Under the pieces are notes generated by a model. It did no database searches. It saw only the letters and a program-made list of their open reading frames with translations, and had not been told where the DNA came from. Below are positions 33,337 through 42,350 of a DNA stretch of 64,000 bases, one piece after another (positions within the stretch are counted from its first letter, which is position 1; each line of letters begins with the position of its first letter). The position numbers were made by a program, and so were the translations under genes. The stretch comes from Streptomyces sp. NBC_00239 (GTDB lineage: Bacteria; Actinomycetota; Actinomycetes; Streptomycetales; Streptomycetaceae), in assembly GCF_036194065.1 (NCBI RefSeq), contig NZ_CP108095.1:7068001-7132000 (forward strand), written 5' to 3'.

Positions 33337-35019
33337 ATGGCGAACACCAGCCAGCGGGCCGACACCCTTTTCGTGGGAGGACGGGTCTTCACCGGGACGG
33401 CGGACGCCCCGGTCGACGCGGCCGTCGCCGTCGCCGACGGCAAGATCATCGCCGTCGGCGACGAGACCGGGATCCGCTCGCTCGCGGACGCCGCCACGGA
33501 GGTCGTCGACCTCGCCGGCGGACTGCTCGTCCCCGGCTTCCAGGACGCCCACGTCCACCCCGCCGTCGCCGGCGTCCAGATGCTCGGCTGCGACCTGAGC
33601 GAGGAGCGCACCATCGACGGCTACCTGGCCGCGGTGGCCCGCTACGCCGAGAAGCACCCGGCCTCGCCCTGGATCCGCGGCGGCGGCTGGTCGATGGACA
33701 TCTTCCCCGGCGGCACGCCGACCCGAGCCATGCTCGACGCCGTCGTACCGGACCGGCCCGTCATGCTCACCAACCGCGACGGCCACGGTGCCTGGGCCAA
33801 CACCCGCGCCCTCGAGACATCGGGCGTCGACCGCGACACCCCCGACCCGGTGGACGGACGGATCGAGCGGGAGGCCGACGGCACCCCGGCCGGCACCCTC
33901 CAGGAGGGCGCCGTGGACCTGGTCGCCCGCCACATGCCCATCGCGACCGCGGACGAGGCGCACGCCGGCCTGCTCGCCGCCCAGGAGCACCTGTTCTCCC
34001 TCGGCGTCACCAGCTGGCAGGACGCCATGATCGGCGTCTTCCCCGGCAACCCCGACAACTACGGCGTCTACCTGCGCGCCGCAGAGGAGGGCTCGCTGCG
34101 CGCCCGCGTCGTCGGCGCCCTCTGGTGGGACCGCGAGCGCGGCCTGGAACAGGTCCCGGAGCTGGAGGAACGCCGCCGCACCGGCCGCGTCGGCCGGTTC
34201 AGCGCCACCAGCGTGAAGATCATGCAGGACGGCATCGCCGAGAACTTCACCGCCGGCATGCTGGAGCCCTACCTCGACGGCTGCGGCTGCGCCACCGCCA
34301 ACTCCGGACTCAGCTTCATCGAACCCGCCCTCCTCACCGAGGCCGTGTGCGCCCTCGACGCCAAGGGCTTCCAGGTCCACTTCCACGCGCTCGGCGACCG
34401 CGCCGTACGGGAGGTCCTCGACGCCCTGGCCGCGGCCCGCGAGGCCAACGGCGCCAACGACAACCGGCACCACCTGGCCCACCTCCAGGTCGTCCACCCC
34501 GACGACATCGCGCGCTTCGCGGACCTGGGCGCCGCCGCCAACATCCAGGCCCTGTGGGCCGCGCACGAACCGCAGATGGACGAGCTGACCATCCCCTTCC
34601 TGGGCCCCGAACGCGCCGCCCTCCAGTACCCGTTCGGCGACCTCCAGCGCGCCGGCACCCGCCTGGTCGCCGGCAGCGACTGGTCGGTGAGCAGCCCCAA
34701 CCCGCTGTGGGGCATCCACGTCGCCGTCAACCGGATCGTCCCCGTCGAGGCGCCCAACGCCCCCGGGGAGCCCGAGCCCTGCGCCCCGTTCTTCCCCGAG
34801 CAGGCCCTGACCCTGGCCCAGGCCCTCACCGCGTACACCGCCGGCAGCGCCTGGGCGAACCACCAGGACGACATCACCGGCACCATCGAGCCCGGCAAGT
34901 GCGCGGACCTCGTCGTCCTGGACCGGGACCCCTTCGCCCACCCCTCCCTCGAGATCGCCGAGACCCGGGTGCTCCGTACCTACATCGACGGGGAGCTCGT
35001 CTTCGCCGCGAACGGCTGA
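33337..35019 (+). CDS. Amidohydrolase family protein (YtcJ-like)
   Basis: A 560-residue metal-dependent hydrolase of the amidohydrolase-3 type. It opens with the beta-sandwich strand ADTLFVGGRVFTGTADAP, then the metal motif FQDAHVHP, later VHFHALGDRAVREVL, HHLAHLQVVHPDD and the C-terminal metal Asp region LVAGSDWSVSSPNPLWG. Such enzymes hydrolyse C-N bonds in amides, ureides or imines. No signal peptide, so cytosolic. RBS CCGGAGGAT precedes ATG 33337. It leads the operon encoding ABC importer A, so it probably acts on an imported amide- or guanidine-type compound, which is inference. Confidence 0.85.
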   Translation: MANTSQRADTLFVGGRVFTGTADAPVDAAVAVADGKIIAVGDETGIRSLADAATEVVDLAGGLLVPGFQDAHVHPAVAGVQMLGCDLSEERTIDGYLAAVARYAEKHPASPWIRGGGWSMDIFPGGTPTRAMLDAVVPDRPVMLTNRDGHGAWANTRALETSGVDRDTPDPVDGRIEREADGTPAGTLQEGAVDLVARHMPIATADEAHAGLLAAQEHLFSLGVTSWQDAMIGVFPGNPDNYGVYLRAAEEGSLRARVVGALWWDRERGLEQVPELEERRRTGRVGRFSATSVKIMQDGIAENFTAGMLEPYLDGCGCATANSGLSFIEPALLTEAVCALDAKGFQVHFHALGDRAVREVLDALAAAREANGANDNRHHLAHLQVVHPDDIARFADLGAAANIQALWAAHEPQMDELTIPFLGPERAALQYPFGDLQRAGTRLVAGSDWSVSSPNPLWGIHVAVNRIVPVEAPNAPGEPEPCAPFFPEQALTLAQALTAYTAGSAWANHQDDITGTIEPGKCADLVVLDRDPFAHPSLEIAETRVLRTYIDGELVFAANG

Positions 35020-35099
35020 ACCGCCACCGGCGGCGCAGCAGCACCACGTACGTCCCCTCAAGCTCCCCCCTGAGCTCCCCCCTGACGGAGGTAGAGACG

Positions 35100-36761
35100 A
35101 TGACCTCAGCCCGAGCGACGACGCGAACGCCCCGAAGGCCGCGCCACACCCTAAGGACCGTCCTCGCGGCGGCGGCGGTACTCATCACGAGCGCGTGCAG
35201 CGGCGCCGCGGACCCGGAAGCCGGCCTCGTCGCGTACGAGCTCACGGACAAGACCCCGGCCGCGGCGGGCGACCTGGACTCCTTCACCTGGTCGATCTTC
35301 GCCGAGCCGACCTCGATCGACTACACGTACGCCTTCGACTACCCGCCCAACCAGGTCCTCGCCAACGTCTGCGAGAGCCTGCTGCGCTGGAACCCCGACC
35401 TGACGACCTCGCCGAACCTGGCGTCCTCGTACACCAACCCGACCCCCACCACCTGGGTGTACAAGATCCGCTCCGGCGTCCGCTTCCACGACGGCACGGC
35501 GCTCACCGCGGACGACGTCGTCGCCTCGCTGCGCCGCAACCTCGACCCCCAGACGTCCAGCGTGTGGGCCTACCCGTTCCGGAACGTGAAGTCGGTCGGC
35601 AAGACGGGCCCGATGGAGGTCACCGTCACCCTGGCCCGCCCCGACTCGACCTTCAACAAGTACCTGGCGGCCAGCCCCGGCACCGTCGAGTCCGCGGCCA
35701 CCCTCAAGAAGGCCGGCAAGGACTACGGCAGCCCCAAGACCGGCGTCAACTGCACCGGCCCGTTCTCGTTCGGCTCCTGGACGTCCGGCCAGTCCCTCGT
35801 GCTCAAGCGCTTCGACGACTACTGGAACCCACAGCTCAAGGCCAAGTCCGGCCAGGTGAAGTTCGTCTTCCTCGGCGACGCCACCACCCGCGTCAACGCC
35901 TTCCAGAGCGGTGAGGTCGACGGCGGCTGGATGGTCCCGCCCAGCTCCTACTCCCGGCTGAAGACGAGCACCGCCGGCACCCTCTACTTCGGCCGCAACA
36001 CCACGGTCGCCGACGAGGTCGTCAGCAACCTCGACGGCCCCCTGGGCGACAAGCGGATCCGCCAGGCCCTGCTCATGGCCATCGACCGCAAGGGCATCAT
36101 CAAGGCCGGCGCCGGCGGCGTCGGCGAGGTCGCCGACTCCCTCGTCACCCCCAACCTCTGGAACGACGCACCCGCCGCGGCCCGCAAGGACATCCTGGAC
36201 GCCGTGCCGCGCTACCCGTACGACCTGGCCAAGGCGAAGGAACTCGCCGCGCAGGCCGGGGTGTCCGGACAGCAGATCGTGATCGCCACCAGCCCGCTGG
36301 ACTCCCAGACCACGATCATCACCCAGGCCGTCGCCCAGGCGGCCAAGGCGATCGGGCTCACGCCGCGCATCGACACCATCTCCGCGGAGAAGTACTCGGC
36401 GCTGTTCACCGACCCGGCCGCCCGCAAGGGCATCGACCTCTTCCTCACCTTCTGGTACACCTCGATCACCGACCCGCTGGACATGTACGGCTCCCTGCGG
36501 ACCGGGGCGTTCAGCAACTACGGCAGCTGGTCCGAACCCCGCTTCGACGCCGCGATCGACCGGGCCATCGACACGTACGACCCGGCCGGGCACGCCGCCG
36601 CCAACGCCGAGGCCGAGCGGATCGCCCTGCGCGAGCTGCCCTGGCTGCCCCTGTACACCCAGCCCGTGAGCGTCTTCCTCGGCAAGCGGATCACCGGCGT
36701 CCAGCCCTCGATCGCCTACCTCTACTACCCGTGGGCGGCCGAGATCGGGGCGAAGGGATGA
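35100..36761 (+). CDS. ABC importer A: peptide-type substrate-binding lipoprotein
   Basis: A 553-residue family 5 (DppA/OppA) binding protein. N terminus RTPRRPRHTLRTVLAAAAVL then ITSACSG gives a lipoprotein signal with Cys33. Family blocks: RWNPDLTTSPNLASSY, VYKIRSGVRFHDGTALTADD, RIRQALLMAIDRKGIIKAG. ATG 35100 follows ACGGAGGTAG. Clearly paralogous to the 51,408 protein (shared NVCESLLRW, TWVYxxRSGVRFHDG and DxLDM/L blocks). Start overlaps nothing upstream, but its stop overlaps the first permease gene (ATGA). Ligand could be a dipeptide or a cationic amine; family does not decide. Confidence 0.9.
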   Translation: MTSARATTRTPRRPRHTLRTVLAAAAVLITSACSGAADPEAGLVAYELTDKTPAAAGDLDSFTWSIFAEPTSIDYTYAFDYPPNQVLANVCESLLRWNPDLTTSPNLASSYTNPTPTTWVYKIRSGVRFHDGTALTADDVVASLRRNLDPQTSSVWAYPFRNVKSVGKTGPMEVTVTLARPDSTFNKYLAASPGTVESAATLKKAGKDYGSPKTGVNCTGPFSFGSWTSGQSLVLKRFDDYWNPQLKAKSGQVKFVFLGDATTRVNAFQSGEVDGGWMVPPSSYSRLKTSTAGTLYFGRNTTVADEVVSNLDGPLGDKRIRQALLMAIDRKGIIKAGAGGVGEVADSLVTPNLWNDAPAAARKDILDAVPRYPYDLAKAKELAAQAGVSGQQIVIATSPLDSQTTIITQAVAQAAKAIGLTPRIDTISAEKYSALFTDPAARKGIDLFLTFWYTSITDPLDMYGSLRTGAFSNYGSWSEPRFDAAIDRAIDTYDPAGHAAANAEAERIALRELPWLPLYTQPVSVFLGKRITGVQPSIAYLYYPWAAEIGAKG

Positions 36762-37738
36762 CGACCGCGGCACACAGGGGCCTGGCGCGGGCCGTACGGG
36801 TCCTGCGCCGGCTCGCCGGGATGGCGGCCACCCTCCTGGTGACCTCCTTCCTGGTGTTCTCCTCGCTCTACCTGGCACCGGGCGACCCGGCGAGCTTCCT
36901 GGTACGGGGACGCAGCGCGAGCCCCGAGGAACTGGCCGCGATCCGCAGCCAGTACGGCTTCGACGAGCCCTTCCCGGTCCGCTACTGGAACTGGCTCGAA
37001 GGCGTCCTGCACGGCGACCTCGGCCGCTCGTACCTCTTCCACCAGGACGTCAGCGCCGTCATCTGGTCCCGGCTGCCGGCCTCCCTCCTGCTGGTCGCCG
37101 TCGCGACGCTGATGATCGCCGTCGTGGGCGTCGCCGCCGGCGTGATCGGCGCGCTGCGCCGGGGCACCCGTACCGACACCACGCTCATGCTGCTGGTGAC
37201 GGTCGGGGCCGCCGCCCCCGCCTTCGTCGTCGCCCTCGTGCTGCGCTCGGTGTTCGGAGTGGAGCTCGGCTGGTTCCCCACCATCGGCAACGGCAGCGGC
37301 GTACTCGGCCGGCTGCACCACGTCGTCCTGCCGGCGGTCGCGCTGTCCGTGACCTTCATGGCGCTCGTGACCCGCGTTACCCGCTCGGCGATGCTCGACG
37401 AACTCCGGCGCGAACACGTCGAGGTCGCACTGAGCCGCGGCACACCCCGCCGGACCGTGATCCGGCGGCACGTGCTGCGCAACGCACTCGGACCGATCGT
37501 GACGGTCTCGGCGCTGCTCGTGTCGGGGATGCTCGTCAGCACCGCGATCGTCGAGACGGCGTTCGGCATGTCCGGGGTGGGATCGCTGCTCGTGCAGTCG
37601 GTCAACCAGCTCGACTTCCAGGTGGTGCAGGCCATCGTCCTGCTGGTGGTGGCCGCGTTCGTGGTGGTCAACGCCCTGGTCGACCTCGTCCACCCGCTCA
37701 TCGACCCCCGGGTCGCGGCCGCAGGGAGCGCACGATGA
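36758..37738 (+). CDS. ABC importer A: DppB-type permease
   Basis: A 326-residue membrane permease with six predicted helices. N-terminal motif LYLAPGDPASFLVRGRSASP and a typical EAA loop, HVEVALSRGTPRRTVIRRHV, contact the ATPases. Start ATG 36758 shares ATGA with the binding-protein stop. Forms the transmembrane pore with the next gene product. Confidence 0.92.
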   Translation: MTTAAHRGLARAVRVLRRLAGMAATLLVTSFLVFSSLYLAPGDPASFLVRGRSASPEELAAIRSQYGFDEPFPVRYWNWLEGVLHGDLGRSYLFHQDVSAVIWSRLPASLLLVAVATLMIAVVGVAAGVIGALRRGTRTDTTLMLLVTVGAAAPAFVVALVLRSVFGVELGWFPTIGNGSGVLGRLHHVVLPAVALSVTFMALVTRVTRSAMLDELRREHVEVALSRGTPRRTVIRRHVLRNALGPIVTVSALLVSGMLVSTAIVETAFGMSGVGSLLVQSVNQLDFQVVQAIVLLVVAAFVVVNALVDLVHPLIDPRVAAAGSAR

Positions 37739-38601
37739 GCGCATGGACCGCAGGGGTCGTGCGCGGCCCGCTCGCACGGCTGCGGGCCCTCGGCGGCGGT
37801 CCGCTCCAGCGGATCTGCCTGGTGCTCCTGGGCCTCTTCGTCCTGGTCGCACTCTTCGCACCCTGGCTCGCGCCGCAGGACCCGACCTTCGGCGAGCTGG
37901 GCGAGACCCTCTCCCCGCCGAGCGCCGCCCACTGGCTGGGCACCGACCAGGGCGGGCACGACACCTTCTCGGCGCTGATCGAGGGCGCCCGAACCAGCCT
38001 GGCCGGACCGCTCGCCGTGGTGCTGTTCTCCACGCTCGCCGGCATCGCCGTCGGCCTGCTCGCGGCATGGCGGGGCGGCTGGGCCGACACCCTCATCAAC
38101 CGGATCCTCGACATCGTGTTCGCCTTCCCCGCGCTGCTGCTCGCGATCCTCGCGGTGGCCGTGTTCGGCAAGGGCATGACCGCACCGGTCCTGGCCATGG
38201 CGATCGCGTACATGCCGTACACGGCCCGCCTGGTGCGCGGCCTGGCCGCGCAGGAGAAGGCCCGCCCGTACATCGCCGCCTACCGGGTGCAAGGACACTC
38301 CGGCCCGTACGTCGCGGTCCGCAGACTGCTGCCGAACATCGGCCCGACCGTGCTCGCCCAGTCCACCGTCAACTTCGGCTACGTCCTGCTCGACCTGGCC
38401 GCCCTGTCCTTCCTCGGCCTCGGCGTCCAGCCCCCGACACCCGACTGGGGAGCCATGATCAACCAGGGCCAGGCGGCCGTCCTCGAAGGCAGGCCGCTCT
38501 CCGCGACCGCGCCCGCCATGGCGATCGTGCTCGTGGTCGTCGCCTTCAACGTCGTCGGGGAGAGCCTCGGCGACCGGCTCGCGGGGAGGGAATCCCGATG
38601 A
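37735..38601 (+). CDS. ABC importer A: DppC-type permease
   Basis: A 288-residue permease with six predicted helices. It has the DppC N-terminal region APWLAPQDPTFGELGETLSP, the loop IAAYRVQGHSGPYVAVRRLL, and the typical ending GLGVQPPTPDWGAMI. ATG 37735 overlaps the preceding stop by four bases. Confidence 0.92.
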   Translation: MSAWTAGVVRGPLARLRALGGGPLQRICLVLLGLFVLVALFAPWLAPQDPTFGELGETLSPPSAAHWLGTDQGGHDTFSALIEGARTSLAGPLAVVLFSTLAGIAVGLLAAWRGGWADTLINRILDIVFAFPALLLAILAVAVFGKGMTAPVLAMAIAYMPYTARLVRGLAAQEKARPYIAAYRVQGHSGPYVAVRRLLPNIGPTVLAQSTVNFGYVLLDLAALSFLGLGVQPPTPDWGAMINQGQAAVLEGRPLSATAPAMAIVLVVVAFNVVGESLGDRLAGRESR

Positions 38602-39668
38602 CACTGCTCGCCTACGACGACCTGCGGATCACCCTTCCCGGGATGGCCCGCCCGGTCCTGGACGGCATCACGCTGAACGTGTCCGCCGGAGAGGTCGTCG
38701 CCCTCGTCGGCGAATCCGGCTCCGGCAAGTCGGTCACCGCCCGCGCCGCCCTCGGCCTCTTCCCGGCCGGCGCCGGGATCGGCGGCCGGGTGCGCGTGGA
38801 AGGCACCGACCTCGTCGGCGCCGACGCCGCCGCCCTGCGCGACGTACGCACCTCCAAAGCGTCGATGATCTTCCAGGACCCGCGCGCCGGCATCAACCCG
38901 GTACGGCGCATCGGGGACTTCCTCACCGAGTCGCTGCGCCGGCGCAGCGGCTGGACCAAGGAACGCGCCAACGCCCGCGCCGCCGAACTCCTCGACGCGG
39001 TCGGCCTGCCCGACCCCGTCCGGCACCTGCGCCAGTACCCGCACGAACTGTCCGGCGGCATGCTCCAACGCGTCATGATCGCCGGCGCGCTCACGGCCGA
39101 CCCCCGGCTGCTGCTGTGCGACGAACCGACCACCGCCCTCGACGTCAGCACCCAGGCCGAGATCATGGCGATCCTGGGCAGGCTCCAGCGCGAACACGGC
39201 CTGGGCATGCTCCTGATCACGCACGACGTGGAACTCGCGGCCGCCGCCTGCGACCGGATCTACGTGATGTACGCGGGACGGATCGTCGAAACCGCCACCC
39301 GCACCGAGCTGTTCGCCACGCCCCGGCACCCGTACACGGCCGGCCTGCTCGGATCCTCCCCGCCCCTGGAAGGCCCGGTCGGCCGCCTCGCCCCCATCCC
39401 CGGCGCCCCGATGGGACTGCTGGACTCCGCGCCGGGCTGTTCCTTCGCACCCCGCTGCGGCTTTGCCCAGCCCGGCCGCTGCGACCAGTCCCCGCCGCCG
39501 CTGCTCCCGCACGGCCCGGCGCTGGTGGCCTGCCACCGGGCAGGCGAACTCACCGGCCCGGCCGGTGCGCCGCAGCCCGTGACCGCGGGCCGCGCCGTCA
39601 CGCCGGACCCGCCCGTCCTGCCGGTCCCGTCCCTCCTGTCCGCTCCATCCTCCGAGGAGGACCGGTGA
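38598..39668 (+). CDS. ABC importer A: DppD-type ATPase
   Basis: A 356-residue ATPase: Walker A GESGSGKS, Q-loop FQDPRAGINPV, signature LSGGMLQRVMIAGAL, Walker B LLLCDEPTTALD, H-loop THD. The C-terminal oligopeptide-transporter extension has PRHPYTAGLL and Cys residues that usually bind an iron-sulfur cluster (CSFAPRCGFAQPGRCDQ). ATG 38598 overlaps the permease stop by four bases. Confidence 0.93.
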   Translation: MTLLAYDDLRITLPGMARPVLDGITLNVSAGEVVALVGESGSGKSVTARAALGLFPAGAGIGGRVRVEGTDLVGADAAALRDVRTSKASMIFQDPRAGINPVRRIGDFLTESLRRRSGWTKERANARAAELLDAVGLPDPVRHLRQYPHELSGGMLQRVMIAGALTADPRLLLCDEPTTALDVSTQAEIMAILGRLQREHGLGMLLITHDVELAAAACDRIYVMYAGRIVETATRTELFATPRHPYTAGLLGSSPPLEGPVGRLAPIPGAPMGLLDSAPGCSFAPRCGFAQPGRCDQSPPPLLPHGPALVACHRAGELTGPAGAPQPVTAGRAVTPDPPVLPVPSLLSAPSSEEDR

Positions 39669-40540
39669 CCACGGTGAACACCCCGCCCCAGCCGTCCGCG
39701 GGCCCGGCCGCCGCGGCCCGCACCTTGCTCCAGGTGAACGGCCTGCGCAAGACCTACCGCACGGGGACGACCGAGGTGGTCGCCGTCGACGACCTGTCGT
39801 TCTCCCTGCGGGCCGGCGGCGCGCTCGGCATCGTCGGGGAGTCAGGATCCGGGAAGACCACCACGGCCCGCATGCTCGTCGGGCTGGAACACCCGGACGC
39901 GGGGGAGATCCTCGTCCAGGGGAAGCCGCCGGCCGCGGCCGTACGCGGCAGGGCGGCGAGGCTGGCCCGCGCGAAGGCGGTCCAGATCGTCTTCCAGGAC
40001 CCGTACCTCTCACTGGACGCCCGCATCGGCATCGGCGACACCGTCGACGGGGTGCTGCGGCTCCACGGCCTCCGCGATCCGGCGGCCCGGGCCGCCCGGG
40101 TCAGGGAGCTGCTGGCCCAGGTCGGCCTCGGCGACCGCGAGGCGGCCGCGCTGCCCCGCCGGCTCTCCGGCGGACAGCGCCAGCGCGCTGCGATCGCACG
40201 GGCGCTGGCCGTCGAGCCGGCCGTCCTCGTCCTCGACGAGGCGGTGTCCGCCCTGGACGTCTCGGTGCAGGCGCAGGTCCTCAACCTGCTGTCCGACATC
40301 CGCCGCGACACCGGCATCGGCCTCGTCTTCGTCAGCCACGACCTCGCGGTCGTCCGGTACGTCTGCGACGAGGCGCTCGTCCTCTACCGCGGCCGGACCA
40401 TCGAACACCGGCCCGTCGCGGACCTGCTGGCCACCCCCGAACACCCCTACACCCGCCTGCTGCTGGCCTCGGTGCCCCGCCCCGGCTGGGACCCCGGCTC
40501 CATCAGCCGGCGCCGCCGGGAGCTCGACGCCCCGGGGTGA
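39665..40540 (+). CDS. ABC importer A: DppF-type ATPase
   Basis: A 291-residue ATPase: Walker A GESGSGKTT, Q-loop FQDPYLSLDARI, signature LSGGQRQRAAIARAL, Walker B LVLDEAVSALD, then TPEHPYTRLLLASVP. GTG 39665 overlaps the previous stop by four bases. Last gene of the 33,337-40,540 operon. Confidence 0.93.
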   Translation: MTTVNTPPQPSAGPAAAARTLLQVNGLRKTYRTGTTEVVAVDDLSFSLRAGGALGIVGESGSGKTTTARMLVGLEHPDAGEILVQGKPPAAAVRGRAARLARAKAVQIVFQDPYLSLDARIGIGDTVDGVLRLHGLRDPAARAARVRELLAQVGLGDREAAALPRRLSGGQRQRAAIARALAVEPAVLVLDEAVSALDVSVQAQVLNLLSDIRRDTGIGLVFVSHDLAVVRYVCDEALVLYRGRTIEHRPVADLLATPEHPYTRLLLASVPRPGWDPGSISRRRRELDAPG

Positions 40541-40687
40541 GGCGGGCGCACCGCGATCCGGCCGGGGCCGGGGAACGCCGGCAGCGGACCGGACCGGGCC
40601 GGGCGCGGGCGCACCGCGATCCGGCCGGGCCGCGACGCGGCGGGAACCCTCCTGGGCATCGGGCCTCCGGTGCCACAGGATCAACGG
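40541..40687. repeat. Direct repeats behind importer A
   Basis: GCGCACCGCGATCCGGCCGG at 40546 recurs at about 40608 in a very GC-rich stretch that can form several short stems. No open frame here has a ribosome site. It probably ends the long operon, although no single terminator stands out. Confidence 0.5.
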
Positions 40688-40876
40688 GTGACCGGACACG
40701 ACCACGCGCACCCGGCGGCCGACATCCTGCTCACCGGGGCGGCCGGCCGGATCGGCCGGATGCTCCGCCCCGGCCTGGCGGCACGCGGCTGGACCGTGCG
40801 CCCGTACGACCTGCAACCCGCGCCCCGCACTGGCCGGACGCGTCCCCGCAACGGCTCGTACGCCCGCACCCGGTGA
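40688..40876 (+). pseudogene. Truncated NAD(P)-dependent epimerase/dehydratase remnant
   Basis: GTG 40688 opens a 62-residue frame whose centre, ADILLTGAAGRIGRMLRPGL, is the first strand, glycine-rich GxxGxxG turn and helix of a Rossmann-fold sugar epimerase or uronate dehydrogenase-like protein. The second strand, WTVRPYDL, follows at the right distance. After PAPRTG the frame drifts into Arg-rich sequence and stops. The remaining 200 or so residues of the family are missing, so this is a decayed gene start. Confidence 0.6.
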
Positions 40877-40921
40877 CAGGCCGCGTACGCCCGCCCGGGT
40901 ACGCCCCGGTAAGGTCGGCGC

Positions 40922-41503
40922 ATGGCGTCTCGCAGTACTCAGATCCTCGAAGCGGCCGCCCGGGTGATCGCCCGGCGCGGGGTCCGCGGGCTGCGCGTGG
41001 AAGAGCTCGCGGCCGAGGCCGGCGTCTCCACCGCCCTGATCTACTACCACTTCAAGGACCGCACGGGCGTCCTGCGCCACACCCTGGAATTCATCAACGA
41101 CAGGGCAGAGCGCTACACGACCGACCGCGACCCGGACGCCCCGCCGCTCACTCCCCGCGAGGAGCTGGAGGAGACCCTGCTGCTGGAGCTCCAGGACTCC
41201 GTGGAGGTCCGGGAGAACAGCTCGGCCTGGGGCGAACTGCGGGCCAGCGCCGTCTTCGACGAGGTGCTGCGCGAGGATCTGGCCCGCGCCACCCTGGTGT
41301 GGGTCCAGGAGGTGGCCGCGCTGCTGGGCCAGGTCCAGCCGATGGCGCCGGCCTCGTCGCTCGCCGCCGCGGCCGAGCGGCTCACCGCACTGCTGGAGGG
41401 GCTCAGCATGCGCTGGCTCAGCGGCGGCATCAAGATCACCCACGCCCGGGACCTCATGCGCGGCGCCGTCGACGCCGAACTGGCCGGGCTCCGGCAGAAC
41501 TGA
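40922..41503 (+). CDS. TetR-family regulator, paralogue of the 43.8 kb regulator
   Basis: A 193-residue TetR protein. DNA-binding part: ILEAAARVIARRGVRGLRVE, ELAAEAGVSTALIYYHFKDR. It closely matches the 43,812-44,396 protein along its whole length, including the ligand-domain blocks ENSSAWGELRASAVFD and RLTALLEGLSMRWLSGG, so the two arose by duplication and may share DNA sites. No GACTGAA-type palindrome is seen in front of this gene. The N-formylglutamate amidohydrolase gene starts 11 bases after its stop. Confidence 0.88.
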   Translation: MASRSTQILEAAARVIARRGVRGLRVEELAAEAGVSTALIYYHFKDRTGVLRHTLEFINDRAERYTTDRDPDAPPLTPREELEETLLLELQDSVEVRENSSAWGELRASAVFDEVLREDLARATLVWVQEVAALLGQVQPMAPASSLAAAAERLTALLEGLSMRWLSGGIKITHARDLMRGAVDAELAGLRQN

Positions 41504-41514
41504 CGGGCCCGGAC

Positions 41515-42312
41515 ATGGACCGATCGACCGCGTCCTTCCGGCTGCTTCCCGGAGCCGCCGCCTCACCGGTGATCCTGCACGTGCCGCACTCCTCGCGGGT
41601 CGTCCCGGAGTCCGTCCGCGCCGGCATCCTGCTGGACGACCCGTCGCTGGAGCGGGAGCTGGACCACATCACCGACTCCCACACCGCCGCGATCGCGGCC
41701 GCCGCCGCGGCGCGTTCGGCCGTCACGCCGTGGCAGTTCGTCAACGGGCTGTCCCGGCTGGTCGTCGACCCCGAGCGGTTCCCCGACGAGCGCGAGGAGA
41801 TGCTGGCCGCGGGCATGGGAGCGGTGTACACGCGCACCACGCACGGGGAGCGGCTGCGACCGGACGGCTTCGACGGCCGGCCGCTGACCGACCGCTGGTT
41901 CCACCCGTACGCGGACGCGATGACGCGGGCCGTGGCCGACCGGCTGGAGACCGTCGGGCGGGCCGTCGTCATCGACGTGCACTCGTACCCGACCCGGCCC
42001 CTGCCGTACGAACTCCACGGCGCCGGGCCCCGCCCGCCGATCTGCCTCGGGACGGACCGCTTCCACACCCCGGCGACCCTCCTCGACGTGGCGGGGGAGG
42101 CCTTCGGGGGCTTCGGCGGCACCGGGCTCGACACCCCCTTCGCGGGGACGTACGTACCGCTGGAGTACTACGGGACGGACGACCGGGTCAGTGCGCTGAT
42201 GATCGAGATCCGGCGGGACACCTACATGTCCGAGCCCGGCGGTCCGCCCGGCCCCGGCCTGCCGGCACTGGCCGCGGCCCTGGCGGAACTCGTCGACGCC
42301 CTGCACCCGTAG
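41515..42312 (+). CDS. N-formylglutamate amidohydrolase family protein
   Basis: A 265-residue zinc hydrolase of the N-formylglutamate deformylase (HutG-type 2) family. Motifs: LHVPHSSRVVPESV, ELDHITDSHT, FVNGLSRLVVDPERF, and the metal/acid block VIDVHSYPTRPLPYEL. Classical members remove formate from N-formyl-L-glutamate in histidine breakdown; paralogues act on other formyl- or carbamoyl-amino acids. No hut genes are near, so its position between a TetR gene and a deiminase gene suggests another N-acyl substrate. Start ATG 41515 has only a weak upstream ribosome site, consistent with coupling to the TetR gene. Confidence 0.85.
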   Translation: MDRSTASFRLLPGAAASPVILHVPHSSRVVPESVRAGILLDDPSLERELDHITDSHTAAIAAAAAARSAVTPWQFVNGLSRLVVDPERFPDEREEMLAAGMGAVYTRTTHGERLRPDGFDGRPLTDRWFHPYADAMTRAVADRLETVGRAVVIDVHSYPTRPLPYELHGAGPRPPICLGTDRFHTPATLLDVAGEAFGGFGGTGLDTPFAGTYVPLEYYGTDDRVSALMIEIRRDTYMSEPGGPPGPGLPALAAALAELVDALHP

Positions 42313-42350
42313 GCCGTCCGGTGCGGTGGACCGGTGACCCCTTGCCGTGA

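Noticed and set aside
33198..35099. Extension of the importer A binding protein far upstream in the same frame
   Set aside because: The extension overlaps the amidohydrolase gene out of frame. The lipoprotein signal and ribosome site place the true start at 35,100.
41515..42312. Assignment of the N-formylglutamate amidohydrolase to histidine degradation (hutG)
   Set aside because: No other hut gene is in the neighbourhood and the family includes enzymes with other N-acyl substrates.
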